Shown: positions 1 to 9,100 of the stretch, piece by piece
Layout of the letters: each line of letters starts with the position of its first letter
How positions within the stretch are numbered: position 1 is the stretch's first letter
Assembly (NCBI GenBank): GCA_028284775.1
Contig: JANQRB010000059.1
Coordinates: 1 to 38,319 of the forward strand
DNA from: Candidatus Kapaibacterium sp.
GTDB lineage: Bacteria > Bacteroidota > Ignavibacteria > Kapaibacteriales > UBA7675
Direction of reading: 5' to 3'
Length of the DNA: 38,319 nt
Made by a program: the position numbers and the translations under genes
The notes under the pieces: generated by a model
The model's input: only the letters and a program-made list of their open reading frames with translations
Told to the model about the DNA's origin: nothing
Databases searched by the model: none

Positions 1-3000
1 GGCTACTTTGATGCGCGGCGCGCTGTCGTCGGCATCGGTGGCGAACTCCACCACCCCGCCGTAGCTGTAGACCAGGCATTCGAAGTCGACCTTCGTGCCC
101 TCGTCAAGCCCGAGCAGGGTCGAGATCATGCCCTGCGGGAAGTCCACACGCAGGCGCAGCGGCTCGCCGTCCAGCGAAACGCTGTGCGTCGTGGTTTGCG
201 ATTGCGTGCCGTCCGGGCAGCGGAAGAGGTAGCGCTTGGTGAGCAGCGTGTCGCCGTCCCAGATATTCGGGTAGAAGCCGTGGCGTTTTATGGCCGCGAC
301 ATCCATCAGGACGCACTCGCCGTCCACGCCGGTCACGTCCAATTCCAGCCAGGCCGAGTCCACGCGCTCCGAGCTCTGAAAAGGATCGTCCGCCTGCGCC
401 ACATAGGAGCAGAGGCCGATGTACTCGCGGTTTTTTTCATAGGGGTATTCGTGATAGTTCGCCGCCTGCACGGCGTCGCGGCGCTGCACTTTTAGCGTTG
501 CCTGGGTCGGCCAATCAAAGATACACTCCGGCACGACCGTCGTCGGCAGGCCCGCCGAGAGGCCGCTCCTGATCTCGTCATGGCCCGTGGGCCAGCCCGC
601 ATGTTTCGTGGTGTCGGGATTGAACCAGCAGAAGACCGTGTCGCGCGTGTACTTGTAGCGCGTCCGGCCGTACATCCGGTGCTCACGGATGCCTTCGAAG
701 GTATAGGAGGCTTCATCTTCGCCGAAGTCGCCCGGCAGCCAGAGACGCCGCAGCCGGCCGTTGTTGTCGTAATCGAAGCGCGCGTAGTAGCCGTTGGGCT
801 CGATGCTGCCGCTCACCAGATCGAAATAGCTTCGCTCAAAGGCCGTGGTCAGATCATCGAATTCACTGATGCTGCCGCTGGTGACACGGCGCACATAGTC
901 GGTCTCGGCGACCTGCGCTTCGAGCGCTTCCTGCTTGCGTTTGTGCAGCGAGCTGTCTGAGCTGTCGTCATTATAGAGCGTGATGCCCCGGTGTCCGCTG
1001 CCCGGCACGAGCGCGTGATCATACCAGTAGCGCCTCCGGCTGCCCAGGGCGTTCACGACTTCCTGCAAACTGTTTTTGCGCTCCGGCAGGGCCGAATAGC
1101 GGTAACTCGCTCCCGGCAGGGTTGCGCCGCCCTCGCCCACCAGTGAGTCGGAGAGCAAGGCCCCCGGCACGTAGGCTTCCTGGTTGTCCTGGAAAAAGCT
1201 GGTCGCAAAGACCCGCCGCGTGCCGCTCAGGATGTTGCCTGAGGCATCGAGCGTCTGCGTCGTGGTTTCGAGTGCGCGCCAGTAGGGTGTCCGCACCTGC
1301 TGCAGCTCCGTGACAGTCGTAAAGGTGTCGATGTCGAAATACGACTCATAGGGGTTGTCCTCGTTCGGGTCGTCCTCCAGCGCCAGCCAGGTCTGGATGG
1401 CAGCAATCTTGTCCCAGTTGCGGTAGGTCCAGCTCAGCGTCTGGATGGCCGTCGGCAGGTGCTGAAAGTCGCGCTGATGTGTCAGCAGGCTTTGCGCCGC
1501 GTTGTCCGGCCGTTTCTCTATCGTCGTAATGCGCGTGATATCTTTGCCGAATTTATTCTGCAGGTCCGCAATGCCGCCGTAGTCCCGCACCCCGCTCACA
1601 AGGTCGTAGCTGTAGTCCAGGCGCTGCGTATAATACTGCTGTCCGCCGCTTTCTACTTTCCCGGTCGAGCCCGTGGGCAGCCAGTAGTAAGTGTAGAGGC
1701 CCGCGGGCGTACCGTAAGCCGTCGTCGTGTAGCTGGTCCGGTCGCCGGCAACTTCGCGCGTCAGCTCCAGCGCCGTGTAATATGCTCCATCCTCCACCCA
1801 ACTGCCGTTGAAGTAATTCGGGCGGTAACGGCTGTAAAATTTGTGGTTGTAGCTGTATTCACGCTCCACCACGCCGGGAGCGCTCCCGCCCCGGTAATCC
1901 GTCAGCTTTTCGCTGAAAACGTGGCTGTTAACGGAATTGACAAAGCTGTAGTCCGCGCGCGTCAGCAGATTGTCATCATAGTCCTGCTTGTCCACCCGCT
2001 GCACGACATTGTTAAGCGTCGTGTCGACGCGGTAGCCGGGCGTCGTGATTTCAGGATCGTTATTACGGATCGTAATCGAGCCTGTGCCATAATAGCTGAT
2101 CGCCTGTTTGAAGGTCGGCGCTTCGACCTCGCTCATTCGGCGATTGACCAGCGTCATCCGTACATCCTGCAGGGCGCTCGGCGGCGGCACCGGGAAGTTG
2201 AAGTTTTCGTAGACGCGGGTATAGCTTTCATAGTCGAAGGCCGTCACGCGGCCCTCCGGGTCGCGGATGGACGTAACCAGCCCCAGATAGGAATCGGCAT
2301 TGCCGCCGTCGAAGACGCCGTAGCGACCGTGGGCGGCGATCGGAAAGCTGCCCTCGGCGATCGCGCCCTGGCCCGAGCCGTAGCCGCGGTAGAAGATGCG
2401 GTAACTGCGCCCCAGCGCTTCGATCTTTAGTCCGCCGTTCGACCAACTGAAGTGATGACCGTAAAAGCCCGTCAGCAGCGCCCGCCCCGCCGTCGGAAAC
2501 ACATCCTCCACCGTATGCCGCGAGTAGCGCAGCTCCAGCAGGTTGCCCGTGGGGCCGTTCAGCTCGCGCAGGTAGAAGATCGAGCCCCCGCTTTTCATGT
2601 TGCCGTTTTTCATGGGGCCCCGGTAGCGTTCCGCGCCCCAGGCTTCTTTTTCTTCGTAAAAGACATATTCCAGACCGTCGCCGGGATACCAGAAGACCTT
2701 GCGCGGCGCCAGGCCCACGTCCGTCCCGCCGACGTTCGGGTTACGCGAGCGCAGCTCGCTGAAGGCATAGGCGTCGATCTCTACCCGCCCATAGCCGGTC
2801 GGGTTAGGCTCTTCCGGATAATAGTCCCCTGTCCACAGGCAGGCTTTTTTGTAGGGATCGCCGAGTGAGACGGTGTCGTTCGGGCAGGGATCGCTCTTGT
2901 AGTAATAGTTGCGCAGCTCCAGGATGCTGCCGTCGCCGCGCAAGAGGCGGATGACGTCGCGGTCTTCGTTCTCGGCGAAAAAGTTAAGTCCGCCCGAGAC

Positions 3001-3564
3001 GTCCAGCCCGTCGATCGTCCAGGTGAAGTCGCCGTCGGTATAATCGTATTTGTCCGTGGCAAAACGCGAGTAGTGGCTGATCATATCGCTCGTCGTGGCA
3101 ATGGCCTGCACCGCAAAGCCGTTCACGCTCACCAGCCAGGCGCCGCGATTAATGCTGAAACGCGTCCAGGAATCATGCCAGGCGCTCCAGGGACCGCCGT
3201 TTAAGCCCTGCGGCTCGTTGGCAAGGTAGGCGTCTACCAACTCCTGCGGCGTGTCCTGACCGGCGAAGTGATCCTTATAGGTCGTGAACTTAACTGAGCC
3301 GGCATAGTTCAGCGACACCGTGATCGGGTAAGAATTACGCGTAAATGAACTGATCGGATAGGAGTACGACAGGCCGCCGTTCGAATTGGCCACGATAAGG
3401 TTTCCATCCACCGCGATGGATTTATTTTGCCCGAAGCCGCGCTCGTCGAACTGCTCGGCAGCGCGTTCCAGATTATAGACATTGCCGGAATACTGGCTGT
3501 AGGTCGCCGGCGCTGCGCTGAAGACGGCCGTCAGAATCAGGAAGAGATTATGAATGCGTCGCAT
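1..3564 (-). CDS. RHS/YD-type giant secreted protein, 3' end outside window
   Basis: One minus-strand frame stays open for 1188 codons from an ATG at 3564-3562 to the window edge, with no stop seen, so the C-terminus is missing. The start gives a clean signal peptide (MRRIHNLFLILTAVFSAAPA, then TYSQ). The N-terminal part has a 'GGLSYSYPIS...YPITVSLNYAG' stretch like the start of SpvB/RHS-type proteins. Later segments carry degenerate YD motifs such as 'DPEGRVTAFDYE' and 'YDNNGRLRRLW', which in the family build a beta-cage. I read this as a surface-exposed or secreted RHS/YD protein. No strong Shine-Dalgarno precedes the ATG. It follows the T9SS-sorted protein at 3687-4637 by 122 bp on the same strand, so the two may be co-transcribed. 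Whether it ends in an RHS core, a toxin tip or a T9SS signal cannot be seen here. The reading frame is sure; the family assignment is moderately sure. Confidence 0.75.
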   Translation of the reverse strand, partial: MRRIHNLFLILTAVFSAAPATYSQYSGNVYNLERAAEQFDERGFGQNKSIAVDGNLIVANSNGGLSYSYPISSFTRNSYPITVSLNYAGSVKFTTYKDHFAGQDTPQELVDAYLANEPQGLNGGPWSAWHDSWTRFSINRGAWLVSVNGFAVQAIATTSDMISHYSRFATDKYDYTDGDFTWTIDGLDVSGGLNFFAENEDRDVIRLLRGDGSILELRNYYYKSDPCPNDTVSLGDPYKKACLWTGDYYPEEPNPTGYGRVEIDAYAFSELRSRNPNVGGTDVGLAPRKVFWYPGDGLEYVFYEEKEAWGAERYRGPMKNGNMKSGGSIFYLRELNGPTGNLLELRYSRHTVEDVFPTAGRALLTGFYGHHFSWSNGGLKIEALGRSYRIFYRGYGSGQGAIAEGSFPIAAHGRYGVFDGGNADSYLGLVTSIRDPEGRVTAFDYESYTRVYENFNFPVPPPSALQDVRMTLVNRRMSEVEAPTFKQAISYYGTGSITIRNNDPEITTPGYRVDTTLNNVVQRVDKQDYDDNLLTRADYSFVNSVNSHVFSEKLTDYRGGSAPGVVEREYSYNHKFYSRYRPNYFNGSWVEDGAYYTALELTREVAGDRTSYTTTAYGTPAGLYTYYWLPTGSTGKVESGGQQYYTQRLDYSYDLVSGVRDYGGIADLQNKFGKDITRITTIEKRPDNAAQSLLTHQRDFQHLPTAIQTLSWTYRNWDKIAAIQTWLALEDDPNEDNPYESYFDIDTFTTVTELQQVRTPYWRALETTTQTLDASGNILSGTRRVFATSFFQDNQEAYVPGALLSDSLVGEGGATLPGASYRYSALPERKNSLQEVVNALGSRRRYWYDHALVPGSGHRGITLYNDDSSDSSLHKRKQEALEAQVAETDYVRRVTSGSISEFDDLTTAFERSYFDLVSGSIEPNGYYARFDYDNNGRLRRLWLPGDFGEDEASYTFEGIREHRMYGRTRYKYTRDTVFCWFNPDTTKHAGWPTGHDEIRSGLSAGLPTTVVPECIFDWPTQATLKVQRRDAVQAANYHEYPYEKNREYIGLCSYVAQADDPFQSSERVDSAWLELDVTGVDGECVLMDVAAIKRHGFYPNIWDGDTLLTKRYLFRCPDGTQSQTTTHSVSLDGEPLRLRVDFPQGMISTLLGLDEGTKVDFECLVYSYGGVVEFATDADDSAPRIKVA

Positions 3565-3686
3565 GATCTTGCTTGTGAGTTGAAGTAGGTAGTTTCAGTG
3601 AATTAGGCCTTTGCACATGCCCTTGGATAGAACCTCGTTTAGCTGTGAGCCGCCAATGAATGTCAGGCCGGCGGGGCGGGCAAGAA

Positions 3687-4637
3687 TTACTTAACAATAG
3701 CGATCGGGTATTGCCCGATCAGCGCGCCGGCCGAACGGATCCGGACTACGTAATAGCCCGTCGTCACCTGGTCGAGCTTAAGCAGGTGCAGCAGATGTCC
3801 ATCGTCATTGCTGCGGGCGGAATGCGATTGCAGCACGAGGCCATTCACCGCCACCAGCTCCACGGTGTACGAGCCGGACGGGACGGCGCGCGCCTCCACC
3901 CGCACCAGGTTAATCACGGGATTCGGGAAGACGCGCACTTCAGCGGCAAATACCGGCGGCGGCTCTTCACGCTCGGCGCGTCGCCGCAGAACGTCGACGT
4001 CGAGATCTAGCACTACAAAGGAAGTATCACCGCCCATACTGCGGCGCTTCGGCTGAACAATGCTGCTGCCGCGCGACAGCTCCACCGCAAAAAAGGGCGC
4101 CGTCTGCAGCCCCGGCCCCAGCTCCTTGAAGTCGAAGCGGGCTATGGTGTCCAGACCGTTCTGGCCCGGAATGCAGAGCATGCGCGAGGTATCCTGCATT
4201 CTGCCTTTGCTGTTCCGCGCCCTTCCCCAGTAGATCAGCACAAGGTCCGATAGCGTATCGAGCGCGGGGTTAATGTTAAGCACGGCGGTCTTAACCTGAA
4301 AGCCCTGCCATTCGGGAAAACTGAGTTCTGTCCGCAGTTTGCGCCGCGCCGCCGGATATTTCGGTATCAGGGGACTCTTGCCCTTTTCGCAGGGACTTAG
4401 GCCGCGCGGACGCCGCCCCCAGGCGATATGCGAGGGCCGCGCCGCCAGACCCGCGTGCCGCGCATAGACCGTATCGGGCCAGCAGTCGAAATTCAGATGT
4501 TTAATGTAGATCGGGCTAAGGTGATTGTTGCCCGCCGCTGCGGACGGAAGACACAATGCAAGGAGTGCAAGCAGGAGCGCCGACGTACGCAGGGGATGCC
4601 AGCCAAGGTAGGGATAGTTCATAGTTATTGATTTCAT
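3687..4637 (-). CDS. Secreted protein with T9SS type A sorting domain, unknown central region
   Basis: The predicted protein is 316 aa. Starts at 4637 (MKSITMNYPYLGW) or 4622 (MNYPYLGW) both give a signal peptide with core LLLALLALCLPSAAAG; an in-frame ATG at 4703 would add a non-signal leader and is less likely. Residues about 232-316 form a T9SS C-terminal sorting domain, starting 'VRVFPNPVINLVRV' and ending 'GQYPIAIVK'. The cargo is therefore expected to be exported by Sec, pass the outer membrane through the type IX system, and be anchored or released. The central region (about 36-230) contains a 'LNFDCWPDTVYARHAG' segment and a 'DTLSDLVLIYWG' segment; both look like FG-GAP-style surface repeats, but I do not recognise the family. 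It lies directly upstream of the RHS-like gene at 1-3564 and shares its GC-rich composition. Confidence 0.8.
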   Translation of the reverse strand: MKSITMNYPYLGWHPLRTSALLLALLALCLPSAAAGNNHLSPIYIKHLNFDCWPDTVYARHAGLAARPSHIAWGRRPRGLSPCEKGKSPLIPKYPAARRKLRTELSFPEWQGFQVKTAVLNINPALDTLSDLVLIYWGRARNSKGRMQDTSRMLCIPGQNGLDTIARFDFKELGPGLQTAPFFAVELSRGSSIVQPKRRSMGGDTSFVVLDLDVDVLRRRAEREEPPPVFAAEVRVFPNPVINLVRVEARAVPSGSYTVELVAVNGLVLQSHSARSNDDGHLLHLLKLDQVTTGYYVVRIRSAGALIGQYPIAIVK

Positions 4638-5449
4638 TTTGAAAACTATGGTAACGCGGAAACAATATGCGACATTCACAGCTCTACGCAGTCCTGGCTT
4701 CACCAGTACTCAGTGGCAATGGACCGGACTTCAGATTCGTTTCGAAGAGGCTGTTCCAGCATTCATCGTAGCATAAATCGGATGTCGGTCGTCAACTGAT
4801 CTGCAACAAGGATGTCACACCGAATCCACGTCACAGAGCGCGGCAAACTAATAGATTATTTTGTTCCTACTTGCTCTGAGATCAATGGGGTGGCTCTCAG
4901 AGCAGTGTTCGGTTTCGTAGACTTTCTGGCCGGATGAGCCCGTCATTGTGCGATATTGATCTGTTGACTCATATCTCTGCTGACGGCCTAACAGAATTTC
5001 CATCACGCTGCGAATTTAGCTTGTTCAGACTTCTTTGTCAACAAGATTCTGTGTGATTTTTAAGGGATAATTCCCAAATCGTCATCAAGAAGCCCATGAG
5101 AGAAACTGATCCCAGATTACGACAAGGCGACATCAATTGGAGCATCAGGTGGGAATCCACTCAAAAGGTAGTCAGGTGCGTTCGACTGAATTGCCACTTC
5201 AATCTCTGCAGGACGGCGATCATCTCAAGCCGAATGAAATCGCTGTCAATTGCCAAGAGGTCTCGATGTATTTGTGGCGGCCTATTAGCTCCACGGCCGT
5301 CGCGAATCGTTCCGAGTGAACGAGCACAACGAGCGCTGATCATGTTTATGTACGGCAATTCTCCGCTTCGGCACTTTAGCTCACGCAGCACATGAATGAA
5401 ATTCGGCAGTATCGCTTTACAGTCTCGACGTTCTCAAAACTCTCAATAC
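4638..5449. other. Gene-poor stretch of about 0.8 kb
   Basis: I find no convincing gene here. Short open frames on both strands (5096-5395 plus, 5161-5391 minus) lack a recognisable domain, a good ribosome site or a clean signal peptide. The sequence is AT-richer than the genes to its left. It holds one perfect 9-bp inverted repeat (4872-4904). It may be the decayed edge of a transferred segment that contains the RHS gene at 6139-14007, but no transposase or terminal repeat could be identified. Confidence 0.5.
4872..4904. repeat. Inverted repeat, 9-bp arms
   Basis: TGCTCTGAG at 4872-4880 is the exact reverse complement of CTCAGAGCA at 4896-4904, with a 15-nt loop. No run of T follows on either strand, so it is not a typical intrinsic terminator. 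Function unknown. Confidence 0.6.
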
Positions 5450-5483
5450 AAAAAAGGGATACCGAACATAATTCAGTATCCCT
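5450..5483 (-). terminator. Rho-independent terminator after the small T9SS gene
   Basis: Read on the minus strand, AGGGATAC (5483-5476) pairs exactly with GTATCCCT (5462-5455) around a 13-nt loop, and six T residues follow (5455-5450). It lies 22 bp beyond the stop of the gene at 5506-5904, which fits transcription ending there and separates this gene from those at 3687-4637 and 1-3564. Confidence 0.88.
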
Positions 5484-5505
5484 GAGGTCCAGCTGTTAAC
5501 CCGGG

Positions 5506-5904
5506 CTATTGCTGTTTAATGATCTTGTATTCTATTCGTTCATCTTCTATCGTAATGCTCAGAATGTAGAAGCCATTTGAATTGGCAGAAATACCAAGTG
5601 CAAGATCGCCGGTGCTCGTTTCATTCTTATAGATCGAATTGCCATGGACGTCGAAGAGTTCCACCGTAGCTGGGTTTTCTTCCGTCAGCGCGCTGATTTG
5701 CACGTTAAGATTGTCAATGGCCGGATTTGGAAAGACCTTAACCTCGTGATTCAGAATCATCGCAACCGGCGCCGATTCTTTTCCAGTAATGTCGAACATT
5801 ATCCTTCCGTCTCTGTTGCCGGCCTGATCGTAGTTGAACTTGTAATGGACGGCAAAGAGATTTGTAGAAATCATGAACATGAGAAAACAAACTACTCGTA
5901 TCAT
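5506..5904 (-). CDS. Mini T9SS-sorted protein with a single YD motif
   Basis: The protein is 132 aa. It starts with a signal peptide (MIRVVCFLMFMISTNLFAV) and a good Shine-Dalgarno (GGAGG, complement of 5910-5914) lies 5 nt before the ATG. Residues 25-31 read YDQAGNR, the core motif of an RHS/YD repeat. Residues about 53-132 are a T9SS type A sorting domain ('VKVFPNPAIDNLNVQI', ending 'YKIIKQQ'). Almost nothing lies between, so the protein is essentially export signal, one YD-like strand pair and outer-membrane-translocation signal. It sits 234 bp after the giant RHS gene at 6139-14007 on the same strand and ends at a strong terminator. Because it has a signal peptide and sorting domain it is not an obvious cytoplasmic immunity protein. 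A likely role is as an accessory or tethering partner of the RHS protein; that is inference. Confidence 0.85.
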   Translation of the reverse strand: MIRVVCFLMFMISTNLFAVHYKFNYDQAGNRDGRIMFDITGKESAPVAMILNHEVKVFPNPAIDNLNVQISALTEENPATVELFDVHGNSIYKNETSTGDLALGISANSNGFYILSITIEDERIEYKIIKQQ

Positions 5905-6138
5905 GTAAGCCTCCGAATTGTCACGTAAAATTAATATGGATAGTTGATATTTGTGAATAGTCGATTAGTCTTCCGATTCTAGTACGCATAACAAATACTG
6001 TGAAACAAATCTCGTGCCTGATTGTGTCAATCTGAATACCTGGCCAATGCTCGAATATTCACAAAACATTGAATCCACCGCCAGATGCTTCTGTTGATTG
6101 TCTGCTTGTTTCCGATTACGGGCATTTTCCAGATACAA

Positions 6139-9100
6139 CTACCAGCTGTAGAACAATTCTCTGAATGTCGTGCCTTTCCAGCCTCCCCAATTCTCGATCT
6201 TGGTTGTACCCTGATTCCATTGTACGCCGGGCCACGCAGTCTGCACGAGGTCCGCTCCAATTGTAGTAGCGAAGCCAAATGTGTAAGGACCTGAGCTTCC
6301 AGGGTGTCGGCTTGTCACGTAGTTTCCGCCAATCTCGAGGCCAAGAAATGATTCGCTTCCTCCGGTTTCATATCGAAATCCAGTAAAATCGTCTTTTGTA
6401 GGATTTGATTTTGTAGAGTACAGATATGAGATTTCGGCTCCTCCTCCGACGCTTGGTATTCCCATGCCAACCCATGCAATGTCGCCTACAGGATAGAGTC
6501 CGGCATTTTCGCCGACAAACAGAATCATGATGCCTTGCTCGAAAGTAAAACTATAAGGTCCAATTATCAGGTCAAAGTAGCCTGCTACCACAATGGCATC
6601 AGGTCCGATCAGGTGCCTTAGCCGACCGGACTTGAATGCCGCTGTAATATTGATGGAAGCATGAAAGGGGCTGAGGTTTAGCAGAGCTTTTAGGCCGTTA
6701 ACTCCAAGATGCGCCATATCATTTGTAGCGGCGCTAATCAAACCGTTTCGAAACCCGATCCAGAATCGTCCGCCCATAAGCTCGCTGCTGACTCCGCTGG
6801 CGATAGGGCTCACACCAAGTATTCCCAGGCTCTGATACACTTTACCATACTCTTCCAGTGCCGACCCCATTTGCGAAGCGGCCAAGGTGCCGATGCCGGA
6901 TGACACAAATCCCTGCCCGTATTTACCGCCGCTGAGCCCAGACAGCACGCCGCCAAGGTGACCATGGGTGACAACCTTGAACACGAGCTTTGACAGGTCG
7001 CTCGCGTCTTTCATTTTTACCACGGCTGCTCCGATTGAGTTGGATGCCGCTCCGCCGACAGCACCTAAAACCGCTGCGTAGCCGGCGTTCTGAAAGAAGG
7101 GCTTGTTGTCGACGGAGTTCATGATGCCATTGCTGGCAACACTGATTGCCGCACTTATTAACATGGCGGTGACAAAACCTTCGCCCGATGGATCGGTATA
7201 AGTTAATGGATTATTCAATGCATACGCGTATCGATTGTATCCCGCAGTAAAATCCGAGACTTGCACCTGATTATCCGGTTGAATGAACTGCGACAGTATC
7301 GGGTCATACACCCTGCCGTTCATGTTAATCAAGCGGTAGTCGCTCATGTGCTCATGGCCGGTAAAGCCCCGCCCCAGGATATCGAAATACGTCAGGCTGC
7401 CTTCGTCAATGTAATTGTTCCAGTTGTTGTAATCCCTCATTCTTCCCCAAGCATCGTAACTGTAACTCTCGATTCGATTGCCCAGATGGTCGGCAAGGGC
7501 AACCAGTGAGCCCAGATAATCCATGGTCGGGTAATACAACTTCTCATCGACGTTGCCGCCGGACGTAGTTTTGACGATAACGACCTGGCCGCGCGTATTG
7601 GGCACATAGATGATTTCTTTCGTATCTCCGTTGGCCAGCAATTCTTTTTCATAAGCTCCGCTGTAATACCTGGCTTTTTCCAGATATCCATTGTCGAATG
7701 CGTACTTTGCAATTCGTTGTCCATCGTATCGATAACGAAAGTCCGTCATCAGGTTGTTTTGCGTGATATCGTCGATGCTGTTAAACGCATTGTAATTGAT
7801 GGTTTTGTCTTCGAGAATAATTGTATTGCCGTTCTCGACAATGCTGGAATTTTTCAGATCGGTCAGCTTATGGTTATCGGTGTTATTGTAGAAGTAATTA
7901 CCGATGCCGGTTTTGGATTTAATCGACCCGTCTTTGTGATAGGTCATGGTGTTCGTGACTGAATTGTGGGTATAGCTTTTCAGCCGGTACTGGTTGTCAT
8001 AGCTAAACGTTTCCGTATCGGTGTAATTTCTGCTTCTTGAAGTCAAAGTACCGTTTTTGTGATCAAAGACGTATTCTTCAAGAACGTAGATCTGTTGATT
8101 GCCAACCTTATGCGATTTTACTTCTTTCGGAAATCCGAGGTCGTCAAACTCAAAGAAGTTTTCGATCAGCGCATCGCCTCGTTGATACTCCGTAAGTCTG
8201 CCGAAATGGTCGGCATCAATGAACTTCCATAACTGCCTGTAGGTTCCTCCCGCTTCTTTTTCCTTGACATCGATCAGATCTGCATGTGTTGCGTGATAAA
8301 CATTTTCGAAGGTATGCCCGCTTTCGACTGTCTCGGTTTTGACTCGTCCATACGAATCATAGGTAAATGATTTAGTGAAAACTTGCTGCGGGACAAGTTG
8401 ATTATTATTAGCATCATAATACGCTTCGACTGTTTCGCTTGAACTCAATAGTTTGCCATTGGAATAGTAGCTTAAGACCGTCGTACTGACGTCATCGGCA
8501 ATGGAAGATACTTTGCCGATGCCATTGCCGGAACCGACATAAGTATAATCGATCGTATTCTGAAGAACATTGAGATTGTCAAATTGTTTTTCCTGTGTTT
8601 TTCTGCCGAGCAGATCGTAGACGTAGGTGAAGGATCCGTTTTTGTTGCTTTGTTCCGTGAGTTCGCCGTATGCATTGTACTTGTAGCTAAACTCGCCGGC
8701 GTCAGGATCAACGATCTTTGCTTTTCTACCGAAGTTGTCATATGAAATGACAACGCTTATTTTCTCTCCATTGATGCCGTCTTCCAGCACGGTTTCAACC
8801 TGTGCCACTTTGCCGTTGCTGGCATACTTTTTATGCACGGAGTTGTTATCCGCGTCGATGGATTCGATCTGATTTCCGGCGGCATCGACGATTTCAACCG
8901 TCGTGTTTAATGATGGGTCTGTTGTAGTAACCTTTCGATTTGACAGATCATACTGAAATGATGTCACCAGCGATTCGCTGTTGTCGTATGATCGATTCTT
9001 AATTTCACTTATCTGGCCAAGTACCGCTTCATATTTGTACTCCGTAATACGTTCGGGATTATCCGCAATGAAATAGGGAGTCGATTCGCTGCTGATCTTG

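Noticed and set aside
1459..2430. 323-codon open frame on the plus strand
   Set aside because: It lies antisense inside the continuous RHS-like reading frame on the minus strand, has a composition typical of a shadow frame and no domain, signal peptide or ribosome site.
4638..4703. N-terminal extension of the 316-aa T9SS protein to an ATG at 4703
   Set aside because: It would place 22 residues before a clear signal peptide, so the start at 4637 (or 4622) is preferred.
5076..5115. Similarity of GAGAAACTGATCCC (near 5099) to GAGAAATCTGATCCC (near 14885)
   Set aside because: Only about 15 bases agree and the flanks do not, so a shared repeat flanking the AT-rich island is not supported.
5096..5395. 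Possible small genes on both strands (99 aa plus, 76 aa minus)
   Set aside because: No domain, no clear ribosome site, and the two overlap each other; treated as non-coding.
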